The notes under the pieces: generated by a model
What the model was told of the DNA's origin: nothing
Databases searched by the model: none
The model's input: the letters and a program-made list of their open reading frames with translations, nothing else
Position numbers and translations under genes: made by a program
Assembly (NCBI GenBank): GCA_022606425.2
Contig: JAHDVF020000853.1
Location: 372,001-436,000, forward strand
DNA: 64,000 nt
From: Lepidostoma basale
Lineage: Eukaryota > Arthropoda > Insecta > Trichoptera > Lepidostomatidae
Reading direction: 5' to 3'
Part shown: in pieces, positions 34,532 through 47,059 of the stretch
Numbering within the stretch: position 1 is the first letter of the stretch
Layout of the letters: the number at the start of each line of letters is the position of its first letter

Positions 34532-34790
34532 GTTATTATTATTATTATTTTGTTGAATCGCTCTTTACATCATGACAGCAAGAGCCAAATCTATCTATCT
34601 AAAGGGTATTATAGCTATCATAGTGATTCTCGTGACATGTGATAGGTAGCTAATCTATCGCCACTTTATTGTCACGTGAATACTGCACCAGACCAAAGAC
34701 AGTGTGACAAACACACTGCCCTCGCCGAGAATCGAACCCGGAACCTTCGGGGTGACAGTGAATGCACTTACCACTCGGTCACGAAGGTTA
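34532..34790 (-). mobile_element. tRNA-derived SINE, near full length, antisense
   Basis: Head (inverted) contains 'cgtgaccgagtggtaagtgc' (A box) and 'gggttcgattctcggcgag' (B box). Body as at 30016. It ends in ATT repeats at 34532-34550. It is the longest of the four copies, about 259 bp. Confidence 0.9.
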
Positions 34791-34909
34791 CTGATGTATA
34801 ATATATTTTATTGTACATCAACAGTGAGTCATTTTTGATGTCAAATCTATTTTTTTTCAATTCCGTTTTTAAAACGTACCTACTTGTTTTATATTATAAA
34901 TGTTTAAAC

Positions 34910-35120
34910 TAACTAACTAACCATCACGTCGTCTCCCCGAAGGGGTAGGCAGAAATATTGGACTGCCACACTTTTCTTTCCTGGCATATTTCTCTCGCTT
35001 TTTCAACATTCATACATCGTGTCATGCACGCGCGTCGATTTCTCTGACACCTCACATGGCCGACATTCAATATTTGATTTATTTGATCGTGGCACGTTTT
35101 CCTCGGTCTTCCGTAATATT
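34910..35120 (-). mobile_element. LINE 3' end (GTTA-tail family), antisense
   Basis: Starts 'aactaactaactaaccatca', then 'cgaaggggtaggcagaaata', then 'cattcatacatcgtgtcatg' and 'cgtggcacgttttcctcggt'. On the minus strand this reads the GRPRKTC..Q-like block, then the arginine-rich RRNRRAC motif and MNV, as at 45834-46175. Confidence 0.75.
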
Positions 35121-35227
35121 AAATAAATGAAATTGTAATTTTAAAGCAGTACTAAAAAAATTAAAATTTTGTCAGAAACGGACGATATTTTGTGGCAGAA
35201 ACCCTTTGATATATTGACATTATTAAA

Positions 35228-35393
35228 TATGTAAATAAAAACACTGTTATAGAATATCACAATTGATTATATTTCTTTTGAAATTGTCAGTTGATTGTAA
35301 CACCTGATGATGCTAACATCGGTTAGCGAAACAAGAAATATAATCAATCGTATAACATAATAATTTTATAAAAGTGTTTTTATTTAAACAGTT
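35228..35393. mobile_element. small foldback MITE
   Basis: Inverted arms: 'taaaaacactgttatag' against 'ttataaaagtgtttttat', and 'cgattgattatatttctt'-type sequence on both sides. The hammerhead-like motif D lies between the arms. Confidence 0.65.
35304..35332 (+). ncRNA. hammerhead-like core, motif D
   Basis: Core CTGATGA (35304-35310), one extra T, a perfect 6-bp stem II GCTAAC/GTTAGC with loop ATCG, then GAAAC (35328-35332). The core and stem II are the best in the window. The cleavage side is unclear: no GUH follows in type I position, and an upstream GTC (35286-35288) leaves only weak stems I and III. Confidence 0.3.
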
Positions 35394-36026
35394 AATAATT
35401 TTAATAAACAATTCAAAACACTTGTATACTTTCTTTTTACACAACTTTATTTTAAACAAAATACAAATGCGTTTTAAATTATCTTTAATAATGTCCTACC
35501 ACAAATGAAGTGCAATTTTATCTGACTCTGGATATATCCCAAAATTATTTAGAAATCAGTTTGAATATTTGTGAACAATTCTATAAGAGTTAATACCTGT
35601 TACCAATGATGATATTCTAATTATAACGCCTCTGGACCACGTGGCGAATAACGTTACGACACGAGAGGAACAGTATTTTGGCAGCGTTTATTGATTTTGT
35701 CTTTCATTGTCATGATCAGGCAAACCCGAGTGTTCTTGCTATCGGGTTGGTGTAGGTACACGCCAAGGAACTAATAAATACATTTATTGTACCTATCAGT
35801 TTTCCTATTTCAAATTACAACCCACGAATGTGTGGTGAAAGCTATACCATAGACGGGCTCTGAGGAATTGAGTAAGGTGTGACATATCAATATTTTCCTC
35901 TGCACGTTAACGGGGGATATATTAAAATACATGTCTTCTTGTGATGTATTGACTTCAGATATACGACTTCAGATATTCTTTAATTCACTTTTATATAATA
36001 TTGACTTCAGATATAAGAGTATATTC

Positions 36027-36358
36027 TTTCTTCTTCTTCTTCAAGTGCCCTGTCGGGTCCCCCCAACGTTGGCGATCACCTCGGCGAACCTGTCCCTGTC
36101 CTGCGCTCTTCGGAACAGCTCTTCCAAACTTCGGATGCCGGTCCACTCCCTCACGTTTCGCAGCCCGGATATTTGTCTCCTTCCGAGCCCTCGGCGTCCC
36201 TCAATTTTCCCCTCCAATATCAATATCAAGGTGGTACTTTTCCCCACGCAGTATATGACCCAGATGTGAGATCTTTCGAACCCTGATAGTTGATAACAGT
36301 TCCCTGTCAACTCTAGCTCGCCTCAGGACTTCGGTATTGGTAACCATGTCTGTCCACG
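36027..36358 (-). pseudogene. RTE-type LINE C-terminal fragment
   Basis: The minus strand reads EGKIEGRRGLGRRQISGLRN, VREWTGIRSLEELFRRAQDR, FAEVIANVGGTRQGT and is followed by the GAA tail (seen as ttcttcttcttc). Very close to the copy at 15178, so the same subfamily. Upstream frame is shifted. Confidence 0.85.
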
Positions 36359-36385
36359 TATATTATTTAATTCTCTTTTATAATA

Positions 36386-36545
36386 TTAGGTCCTTACATA
36401 TGAAATTGGCGTTTTGTATGGGAGGAACATAAAGTTGATTTTTTTTAAATATAATATATTTATTTAATCAAAGTATGTACCATTGCTATCTATGCACTTT
36501 TGCCATCTCATAAGTAGTTCATCGATCCCTTTACTAAAAAAAACA
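36386..36545 (-). pseudogene. mariner transposase C-terminus and terminal repeat
   Basis: The minus strand reads FFSKGIDELLMRWQKCIDSN then GTYFD and TAA (36464-36466), the standard end of mariner transposases (..RWQKCI....YF). About 75 bp further on is a terminal-repeat-like sequence (aattggcgttttgtatggga inverted, ending ttaggtcc). The catalytic domain and the other end are absent. Confidence 0.75.
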
Positions 36546-36761
36546 TTCGGACGGGAATCAATAGTCCGAAATAGTCCTAATACCAATGAAAACAAGGAAT
36601 CAGATACAACCATCGAAGTACCCTATCAATATTCTCTATTACGTTCTCATTCCGTATTCCGCCCACTGACGACTAAAAGATTCAATTTTCATTTTCACTC
36701 CGCGGAGAAATGTAAACACATTTACATACAGGGTGTGTACTGGATATACTCGGAGATATAA

Positions 36762-38380
36762 TATTTTGATTGCGGTGAACCTTATGTGTTCGTGAAGACA
36801 CATGTATTTATGATCAACTGATAAAAGGTAATTTTGTTTTCATTTGTGGTCGGTGGCGTCGGGTTTCCGTAAATTGGGTATTTATCGAGGGACTACAAAT
36901 TTCTATGTATAATATCTGATTGGAAAGTCTTACGCGTGGTATTGAGTTAATAATGAAAAAAAAAAATAAAAAAGACATTCCTATTAACATATTTTTATTT
37001 TTACGATGTACACGAAATTTCAAGGACATTAATAATTTGAAAGTTAAGTCGATAAACCAGTAACGATAATTGATCTAGTTCATCGTTTAAGCGAGGGCTT
37101 GACTTACGTGTCCCGGAATGATCCTCTAAAGGTATCAAAAATATTTTAGGTTAATATTCAAACCTAACTGATATTTAATTTTATGAATTCAGTACTATTA
37201 TTCACCTATGAAATTTATTAATTATAAAGCATTGGAAATGATAAAATAACGTATTTTATGTAATCAAAAGTAGATTAAAAAAATACGCAGAAAATTACAA
37301 ATTCCACAGATCATTAGATATCGATGTAACAAAACATTTCGATCTTCATTGTCAAGTCGATTGTGTTCAACTCTGAAATAACTCGGACTTGGCGATACGT
37401 GTCTGTGACGAAATTGAATAATTATTAAAATAAAGACACAACCGTACCTCAAAGCGAGGAATTAAACGGGATAAGTCGGAACTAATATTCAAAATGTGCC
37501 AAAAATGTGAGTCATTTCGATTAAGAAATTTAGTTATTTATATATTTTTTGTGTTTTTAATTGTGACGTCGTCATTTAAATAATGAAAAATAAATATTAT
37601 AAAAAACGCCCACTATTAAAAACAAATTATATTTTAACTTGTCTGTTAACTAAATAAATAAAAATATTGTAAATTGATATCTCACTCAAATAATTCATTT
37701 TTCATATTATATATACATAATGGGGTGGCGACGAGATTTGCAACTATTTTATCAACTACATTGAGATGAACCGAGTATAGGTACCTCTATATTAAAAAAA
37801 ATTCCTTATTGGTGTGATGCATTCAATAAATGGATATGTAATTTTCGCAGATTAGTCGTTAACGAACATAAAGAGAATTACCTTTGAAGTGAATCTCTAT
37901 TAAAAAGTCCCTGATATGACTTGCTACAATGATTTCCTGGGAAGTGTTACTGGAATGATTTACCGTGATCCCATCCCATCTAGAGATTTTCTGAAGGGTT
38001 TATCTTCCCTTAGCTGGTAGGTCTCTTATGATTTTGTGGCGCCGAAGATACATCATACGCCACCTCCCTGTCTGCAATGCCCTGATGTAAGGTCAGTGAT
38101 CATATTGCCCGGGACACGTGAAATCATGAGGATCACTCTTGCACACCCGTTTGCGTACTTCTTCTGAATTATTACTATTTTCGTTCCATGGACAAATATG
38201 TTCATTTTGTTTACATAACATTTTGTATGTTATATAATACTAACTTGTGTATATAGGAACGTAGATAAAATCACATGGGAAATATTTTTCTTCAGTCCAA
38301 TTAAGGGTTCAAATTTTAATTAAAAATTATGAGAATATTAATTAAATCACATATACTGTTTCGTGAACAATGATGCAAAA
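36762..38380. other. intron sequence, nothing recognised
   Basis: AT-rich intron. A few short open frames on the minus strand look like chance. Confidence 0.4.
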
Positions 38381-38387
38381 CACCACA

Positions 38388-38470
38388 TTTGATAATGCCC
38401 TAGACAGACGAAACTTGCCATTCACATATAATATAATAAAACAGATGTTTTCATTCTTATTAATCATTTT
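38388..38470 (+). repeat. dispersed repeat with decayed hammerhead-like centre
   Basis: 'TTTGATAATGCCCTAG' then 'ACGAAACTTGCCATTC' and 'aacagatgttttcattctta', related to 31684 and 52252. Confidence 0.4.
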
Positions 38471-38774
38471 ATCACGTTGAATTAAAAAAAAAACAAAACA
38501 AATAAACGATCTGCTTGAAACGCAATTTTAAAGAATAAAACTTATAATTTTCAACAACAAAAGGTATTAATAATGCCATTGTTGACGTAGTCCCTCCATC
38601 TTCTGAACCCTCCGCAGCGCTGACTATCACTGGGGAAATTTCTCTATTCTCAGATGTGCGAAATACTGTCAAAATATCATGTACACAATCAACTGTCCTT
38701 AATTAAGCGTTTAAAGTTTTATGATTATTGTTATAGTTCTTCTTTGGCTTATAATAATAATAATAAGATTTTTG

Positions 38775-38970
38775 TTTTTATGTATACAAATACTTGTAGA
38801 CAAAAACTGGATTTTTACCCATTGCGGGTTAATCATTTTTAATGATTAATTGTATCTCAATAGTCGACTACGCTAATTGTATCTTAATAACGCCTCGACT
38901 ACCATATTATGTTTCCAAATAATTTACATTTTCGTCTCTATGGAGATACAATTGATCCTTAAAAATAATA
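38775..38970. mobile_element. MITE relative of 33861-34342
   Basis: 'atacaaatacttgtagacaa', 'cccattgcgggttaatcatt', 'gattaattgtatctcaatag' are followed by the inverted end 'ttttcgtctctatggagata' and 'caattgatcctt'. A heavily shortened palindromic copy. Confidence 0.6.
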
Positions 38971-39144
38971 ATTAGGTTAATTATTATAGCACGCACTTGA
39001 GGTGAAAATTCACCTCAAGAGCGCTTAAATTACTTGTATTTTCTCTTGCTGTTGTATTATCATGTATGTACGGCGGTACATCGAGGGAGATTGCCTTAGT
39101 TTAAATGTGGTCTGGGTCCCCCATGGTTGCACTCCTGTATATTT

Positions 39145-39270
39145 TTATTTTTTAACGTAAGTCTCGCATGGACGGGGGGTGGGTCCATGTCCGGACAAGG
39201 CTGACTAAAGGCGCCGTTACGCCTATAACAGCTCCGGGTTAGCGGTGTGAGCCCTCTATGGGTCGGTCAT
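39145..39270 (+). repeat. dispersed repeat shared with 53935-54060
   Basis: 'aacgtaagtctcgcatggac' and 'gctgactaaaggcgcc' recur at 53950-54020 as 'aacgtaagccccgcatggat' and 'gctgacgaaaggcgac'. Family not recognised. Confidence 0.45.
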
Positions 39271-42110
39271 AATATAAGCGTATTAAAACTATTTAAAGTC
39301 TCAGAAGAAGAGGGTAAGCAACAGAGGGAACGTAAGTTAACAACTTTTTAAATTTCCCATAAAATTACGTAACAAAAAAGTGTCGGTAATATAAATAAAT
39401 AAACGTTATCGTGCGTTTTTTAAATAATACGGATATATACGAGTATATTGAAAGATGATTCAATACTTTATGTTGTGTTGCTAATTTATTAAGTGGAGAC
39501 AAAATATTTTAAAATCGTGCTTACTGTTTATCATAAGTAAAAAAAACAAAATATGTTTTTTTATAATTATATCATTTATGTAATTTTATACTATAAACTA
39601 TTTATATATCGGATAAAAAAAAACAGAAAAAAACCACAAATTGTTATCGATTTGGTTAGTAGAAAAATGAAATCAATTTAAAATTATTTGAAAATAACAC
39701 GTAAAACAAAATTCTAAATCACAAAATAATTAGTTTCACCGAGGTAAATTAAATCATCATACACAATCCGAATATAAATAATTATCTATCAAATTAAATC
39801 AGTATTTAGGTCTAATATAACATAATTATTTACTTATGATATTCTGTAAAGTCAAATAATTAAGTTTTTGTATTTACAAGTATAACAGTCCACAGATACC
39901 CTGGAAAAGTTACTGGAAAAAAATCTTGGTTTGTTAATCTTGTGCTTTTTCCTATGTCCAGTTAGGTCATGAAAAATTAAATAAAAAAAGTGCAAACAGC
40001 GAGAAATGTGATAAGAATAAATATTGATACATCCTAATCTTAATTGATATAGCAATATGTTTTATTTCACGATTTAACAACTTTGTCCAAATAAATACAA
40101 CGGTACAAGATTTTTAATAAGGTTTTTAGAAAATTAAGCGAATAATGTTTTTTTTAGTTTTTCCAAATGAAAAGTTGTCAATTCGTGATGGAGTACATTC
40201 CTACATCAACGATGTTACCCCTAATTCATAAGAGAGAAATTGGTTTTGCGAATGACATGCTAAGCAAATAAAATAATTCAAATGAGAAATAAACCATGCC
40301 TAAGAATAAACTCGTTATGATACATGTACGTACCTCATGATTTCATTGAGCCATTCGGTTAGAAGGGCGCTGCGATTAATGACAAATACATGTAAGAGCG
40401 AGTAAACAATGTCTAATGGTGACAATATTGAATAATCAAAACTCGGTACTCATTTCTATGTAAACAAATCTTATCAGAGGATCATCCCAAGCTGAAAACT
40501 TCAAATTCAACCCATTTAAGTCATTCTGAGTACATTGATTTTCCCTAATGAGGAAATTTAAATCGTGATCTGGTTTTTGTTATTAATGGAAAACACTTAG
40601 AATTAGAATTACGGTTATAATATTTAATCTGAGTCATGAAAGAAATGGAATAGTAATGCATAGCTAATGTATTATAAAATAGAAAATAAATAAATGAGGT
40701 AATTAGGACATTTAGCACAAACAAAAATGAAGAGAGTCAGCAAAAATGAAGTTTAGTACATTCCTAGTTGTTTACGAGTATTAGTATTTTGAATTTATTA
40801 GCATTTGTATAATTATTTTTAGTGTATTTTTGAACGCAACACCTTTTTTTGGCGTTTCTAAAACGTTTGTTTTGAGTTTACTAAGTAGCAATGAAATATA
40901 ATGAATAAAACTTTCGTAATAAACGATATATAGCCGAGGTTCGGTATGCAAAGGTTAAAAAAGCAAATTATATTATGGTATAATACTATATATTCAACAA
41001 TAAGGATCAATATCAATTTTATTAGAGAAACAAATGCACAAAATATATTTATGAACAATAAAATGATTTTTAACGGTGTGAAATACTTGTGGAAAGTAAA
41101 TTTTAAAGAAAAAATAAGTAAAACCTGTTTGTAAAGTTTCGCTCTTGATAATAAAGTAAAAGCAAGATTAATGTAAATGCTAGTTGTTGTAATTTTTGAA
41201 GCTTAAAATTTCAAATTCGTGTCTTATAATTTTTAATTAAAAAAAAGACTTATTTTTTAGAAACTTCTGTTAAATACATGGTCGATTTTTTATTATTATA
41301 AATTATATTTATGTGACTTCATTTAATATTTGAATTGTATGAAATAGAAAAACTTGTAAATAATAATTTAATAACGTAAACATTTTATAATATTGGTATA
41401 GGCTGTCAAATGAATTATTACCATTACTAGTATTATTACATTACTGATGTCTGTGATAAGTATTAATAATGTTGTCGCATTATTAAATATTAAACGAAAA
41501 GCAATTTGAACGGATTGCAGTCGAGATATGATGTGTCGCTGGAGAAAATTGCTCAAATGGAGTTGAGTGGGTTCTCCATCGTGACGCATTTCTTCGGAGC
41601 AAAAATTCGTGGAACGAAGGGAATTTATGAGTAAATAAGTTACATTTTGTTACGCCAATATTTCATATACTCGTAAAAGATTAGATGAATTCAGATACAA
41701 AACTTTAAAAATCGTAAGTTTAGTGAGTAAGTTTTTTTGGATTTGGAATATTTAATAAGGATATGATGACATGTCATATTTTTAAATAAAATGTTTCGAA
41801 AGATACTTATAAAGAATAAAAAAACTTATACCTATAAAACATAGAATGGAACTCAATAAATTTGGATAACTAGAGTAGAAATGTGTAATTTTTAAACTTT
41901 TTATTAGTATTTAAATGAAAATAATAAGATTCATGAATTTCATATTATTCGTGCGCTTGTAATTATTTATGAATGACATGAGATATTTGATTTATTAAAC
42001 AATTTCGATATAATAAAGACACTATAATGACTTTTCGTTTGGTTTTTAGTAGAAAGCTACTCCTTTTTAATGTGAACCACTTAGAATAATAATTGTCTAA
42101 TATTGATGAA
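39271..42110. other. intron sequence, nothing recognised
   Basis: Nearly 3 kb of AT-rich intron without a repeat or frame that I can name. Confidence 0.4.
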
Positions 42111-43131
42111 AATATAAAATTTTCAGAAGTTTTATTACAATTTAAGGTAGTGACATATTTCGCCTGGCTAGGAAATTATCAAATTTCCTTGAAAACGTAC
42201 TTTGAAACTAATTTTAAATATTTAATATGGGGTTTACTTTAAGTAAAAGTAAATTTTGTTTGTCTATTGGGTTGCTGAAAGTGCACGTAAAATTCAATAT
42301 TTAGTATTAAATATTGCGTACGGTATCTAGAAGGTGTTTATGTATATGTGAACACGTGTATGACCAAATGTCCTGTGGACATTTTACAAAAGTGAAACAT
42401 TTATTTCCCATAAATAATAATATAATTTCTAGATAACGTATGTTTTCTTAAATATTAAATATCTGATATTGTAATTTTCACGACGTATATGGTACGTCGA
42501 GTGCACTATAAGATTAGTGCAGTTGAGCTATACGACAATTAAATGGCTACATTAAATAAACAAATCGTCGAAAAAAAAGTGAAATAGTGAGTATTTACCC
42601 CATAAGTGATAAAATATTTTGCAAATAACTAATCTATCTTAGTCAAAATCATAGTAGTACAAAATATTGAAAGAGAAAAGGCGAGGCCAAACGACAGAAT
42701 CGAGAATAAAGCCGCAATTGGTAGTCTGGCGCCCAACCGAGTTTACTGTTATAACAAGCATAATTAGATCACGGAAGTGTTAGTCAAGTAAAAGTTTGCA
42801 TTTAACCCTATTCTATTATAAGTAGGCGCCCTCTGGATAAACTGAAATAAGTGAATTTTTTTGCGGGAAACTTTTTCTTTATGTAAGATTATTTTAAGCT
42901 ACCTTGTTTGGATTAAAATAAATATAATTAAAAATGTTTTAGTATTACATATATCTTTGATCATTTAAAAATAAAATATCTCATGTGACCTATATAGGAG
43001 ATGCCTGGATAAATGAAATTAATACATCAATTAAAGTATTTCATTCAATGATACGTTTTAGGTACACATTATATCACTTAGAAATAAGCATAGCTAATTG
43101 TGTAATATGTGGATAGATTTAAGAACTCTAC

Positions 43132-43253
43132 CTTTTCCTTCGTTTCTTCAAGGGATCATTCTCATCAGCTTCCTGAATTTTCTGCTTATCAAACTGCACA
43201 CGTTTCTCCTCCGGGCTGCCGAGGCTTTCAGTAGGAGAATGTCCTCGGGACGG
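43132..43253 (-). CDS. Ndae1: Ndae1 exon b: charged N-terminal segment
   Basis: Encodes PSRGHSPTESLGSPEEK then a KQKIQEADENDPLKKRRK-type charged run. The acceptor is TTTACAG and the donor AAAAG|GTAGAG; 122 bases. It enters in phase 0 and leaves with two bases (AG) that pair with the first base of exon c. Skipping it would put exon a and exon c out of frame, so it should be constitutive. The assignment rests on phase and splice sites, as this part of the family is poorly conserved. Confidence 0.75.
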
Positions 43254-44161
43254 CTGTAAATATATAAAAATATGTTAAATAACATCTGAAATACTAAAAA
43301 CTTCGATATTTCATGGATTGTATGACGCCATTCACAGTAAGCTTTAAAAGAATAGGGATTGCGATAACAGCAAACAGAGTTTCTTTTCTTAAATCCTTAT
43401 ATTACATACCATACATAAAAATTCTATCTTGAAGACTTGGCCATTAAGAGTAAGATGATAAAGAGAAATAAAGCATGGGTAAGGCCAATTTTTTTTTCGT
43501 GCTTCTTCTATGGCAATGAATCACTTATATATGTTCATATTTAGCGGTTGGTCTAAAACAATCTTATTTACTTATAATAGAAGTTAGATCTCAGATCTCA
43601 AAAATACGTTTTAGATTTTGTTTTTATCACGAGTTAAATTATGTACCATACAGTGTGATTTCGGGGTTTCAAAAATTATATTGCATTATATTTAATTATT
43701 GGTTTCAAACACACAACAACGTTATTAAACAAAACATTGTGGGAGATCATTCCTAAAATAATTGTTGTAAATTAGTCGTAGTGTTTTTGGTCACTATCCG
43801 AAATGCCACATATCTATTTATATGTTCGGAGGTAAACCTGGAATTTACAGATACATGAAAATGTTCAAATTATTAGTCCATTGCAATGTAGTGCAGATTT
43901 TGAATTGATAATTATTAATAATCTGGAATGTTCCAGAACTTGAATGCATCGATTTGATATTCGAATGCCGCGTCAACTTTGCACCGGACGCGTAACTTAG
44001 ATTAGAACTTCTCGATAGACGAACTCTCCCTTTAGATGTTCTATTAAGTCTGATTGGGTTGGTATGAAGTGAATCTATAATGAAATATGTATGCTCTAAA
44101 ATGAAATGAATTAATTATTTCGTATGAAACGCATACTTTGTGATGTGGCATTATTACATAT

Positions 44162-44290
44162 AATATTTACACCACTTTATTCTTTTCAACAACCAACCGG
44201 TTTCGCTCCTGCCGGAGCTTCGTCAGGGTTACAAATTACACTGAACAGTGTTATTTGTAGCTCTGACGAAGTGTTTTAATATTATATTTA
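44162..44290 (-). mobile_element. foldback repeat carrying hammerhead-like motif B
   Basis: The two ends pair: 'gagcttcgtcagggttacaa' with 'ttgtagctctgacgaagtg'. The tail 'acaccactttattcttttca' equals the end of the copy at 27868-27945 in inverse. Confidence 0.6.
44191..44230 (-). ncRNA. hammerhead-ribozyme-like motif B
   Basis: Minus strand, in order: stem I AACC (44230-44227), core CTGACGA (44226-44220), one extra A, stem II GCTCC/GGAGC with loop GGCA, GAAAC (44204-44200), palindromic ACCGGT as mini stem III, triplet GTT (44197-44195), then GGTT (44194-44191) pairing with AACC. GTT is a permitted but slower triplet. All three helices fall in type I order. Confidence 0.4.
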
Positions 44291-44338
44291 AACAAATGAA
44301 GTTGTAAATATACCAAAGAAATTCCGTATTTAAAAAAA

Positions 44339-44880
44339 ATCTTCTTCTTCTTCCGGTGTCATGCCAGGTTTCCTCAACGTTGACTTTCATCCGAGAGTAA
44401 GCGTCTCTGTCTCTGGAAATTTAAAACAGCTCCTCGATGTTTCTCAAGCAGTCCAGTCCCTTATATTGTGAAGTCAGGAGATTCGCTTCCTGCCAACACC
44501 TCGTCTACCCTATATTTTCCCCTCAATTATCAGGTGCAGCAATTAATATTTTCCTCCCCTAATCACATGATCCGAATACGCCACCTTACGGGCTTTTGTA
44601 ATATCCTGTAAAAATCCTCTTCTCAACGGCTCTCGCTCTCTGGAGAACATTTATGTTGCAGACCATATCGGTCCAAGGGATGTGCAACATTTTGCGATTC
44701 AGACACATTTCAAATGCCTCCAGATGACAACTTTTAAGGCCTATGATTAAACACCATATAAAAGTATGGACAAGACGTAGCTTTTAAAGTTCTATGTCCA
44801 AGCTTTAAATGAATGTTGTCATCATAGAAAACATATTTCATCTTACGGCTGGCATCTATTTCTTATGGCCTATCTCATCA
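44339..44880 (-). pseudogene. RTE-type LINE 3' half, heavily decayed
   Basis: The minus strand matches the 30345-30765 copy piece by piece (ggcctccagatgacaac; tgttgcagaccatatcggtc; ctgccaacacctcgtctacc) and ends in a GAA tail (tcttcttcttc). Many frameshifts; oldest of the RTE copies. Confidence 0.7.
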
Positions 44881-45833
44881 GGAAGCGCGAGATTCTTCTA
44901 TTTTTTTTTACTTGATTTCGTTATTCAGGTTGAAATTCTCCACATAAAATATGTTATTGAATAAACATAACTTACCAAAAATTTCCCCCAAGGGGAAGCA
45001 TGTTATCCTATAATGAAATAGTCAAAAAACTCTTCCAAGTACGACGTTGTTTTACATACGTGATAAAAATATTTGACTTCTTACTTGACTGACTTCATAA
45101 ATTTAGTAAGTATTGTAGTGCCATGTTTTTATAAGTCTTCCTTAATTTATGTTCCCTTGCACCTTTGACGTTTTTATTGAAATCTTATATTTCTTCATTC
45201 TTCACTTGCTCAATACATTAATCCTCATTTTAGAGAATAAACTTATTTTTCTCTCTTAAGATTTTTTTCAGAAAGCCACTTTTGATACAAAACATATTTA
45301 ATAATTTTTATAGTTTTAAAATAATTGGTTAGTTTTTCTATTACACATTTTCATACAGTTAATGATAAATTTTATTTGACTAATTATTTTTTGCAACAAA
45401 ACTCATTTTGGAAAGATTTTACTTTGGTCACAAAATATAAAAAGTTCCGTGCCTCGGTTCCGAGGTATTCCATCACCTTAGAAGTAAGACCCTTGCATTA
45501 GCAGAACTCCAAGCGCAACTATTAACTGTGAGAAGTTACTCAGGTTGAGGTGAAATACTTGGAGGACACTAACAAAGACTGGTTGAGACGAAGTAGATAT
45601 TGCCAATCAAGACATATATATCACGTACTCGCTATCGTACCTCGAGAGAGGGGAAGAAATAAACTTTATTTACAGCGATTTGCTATTTATTTACAAACTC
45701 AAGAAATTATATCTAGGAGAGACAGAAAGCACACGAATTTAAAAATATGTATTTCAATAGATAACTATTTTCGAATTAGGTTTAAAATTCGAACCAACTT
45801 CTCTTGATATATCGAAAATAATATAATGCTGAT

Positions 45834-46190
45834 ATGAGAAAGGAATGTAGAACGGAAGAAGGTATAATGAACAAAATTATGAAAAGATCGCTGCGTTGGA
45901 TCGGACATATGGAGCGCATAGATGGAGAAATAATGGTTGAAAAAGTATACGTTAATGATGTAAATGGAGTATGGAGTCGAGGTAGACCGAGGAAAACATG
46001 GCATGACCAAATTAATCAAATTTTAAAGGTTGGTCATATTATAAGTCGGAAGAATCGACGTGCGTGTATGTCTCCCTGTATGAATGTGGAGGAAACTAGA
46101 GAGATGTGCCAGGATAGAGTAGTGTGGCGGTCCATTCTCTCTGCCTACCCCTGCGGGAAAACGGCATGATGGTTTGTTTGTATATAATAT
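45834..46190 (+). mobile_element. LINE C-terminal fragment, GTTA-tail family reference copy
   Basis: The longest open copy: IMNKIMKRSLRWIGHMERID, VEKVYVNDVNGVWSRGRPRK, TWHDQINQIL, KNRRACMSPCMNVEETREMC and RSILSAYPCGKTA, then TGA. The family's 3' signature 'cggcatgatgg' follows at once. The sequence seen elsewhere as an orphan 'tctgcctacc...gacggcgtgatgg' is therefore the LINE's last codons and stop. Several shorter copies in the window carry GTTA repeats after it. Confidence 0.85.
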
Positions 46191-47059
46191 TGTATATAAT
46201 TTTCTTCGATTTCGTTAAGTTCTAATGAAAAATTAAAAAACTGAATTATAATTCGCTTTATTATAAAATGTAATGTAAAAATTATCTTGGAAAGTATTTA
46301 ATAGTAACTGTAGTTAGCTTTCTATTGAAGAATTAAACAGCTAAACATGATCGCTTCGGAGATCAACGTCTTTCATATTAGTCAAAGTACGTTCAGAAGA
46401 TAAATATTCTTGAATTGAACTTGATAAGTATCTTGTATTCCTAAAGTCGAACCGTCTCTCATGCGTTCCTGGTATTATATATTATATTTTTACCTGTTCT
46501 CAATAGATGCATTAAATTATAATATTATTGTTGTTTGTAATATCTTTGAGAAAAAAAAACTGATTTGATTTGATTATATCTTATGCTCTTACATTCCGAC
46601 TGCTAAACTTAAAATAATTTGTATGTATTAATGTTGGTCTGTTTTTACTGATGGCGAAAAGAGATGAAATAAAAAACAAAAGAGAGCGAATTTTTTTAAT
46701 GAGGCAGAGTGATAATAATGGAATATATCCTTTGAAGTCAGCGGTGAGTCAAGTTGGGAATTTATAAAATGCAGGTTAAATCTTAAATGAGGAGGTTGAC
46801 ACAGTGTTGTGTCGCGCTAATGAATAAAAATATTATTTAAGAATTAATCTTCACCTTAGAGAGACCGACCTGCACACTTCCGATACAACCCTCCCCTCCC
46901 AAGTTTTTAAATCAAAGGAATAGATGCGGATTCTTCGCTCACTTGTTCCATTTTCATCAAAACTTTAGCAACGTGAGCTATCTCTCTTGACTCAAGTTTA
47001 ATGGCCAAGAATGTTCAACTTATGCTATTGCCATTTAGGGGTAGATATTGATACTAAAT

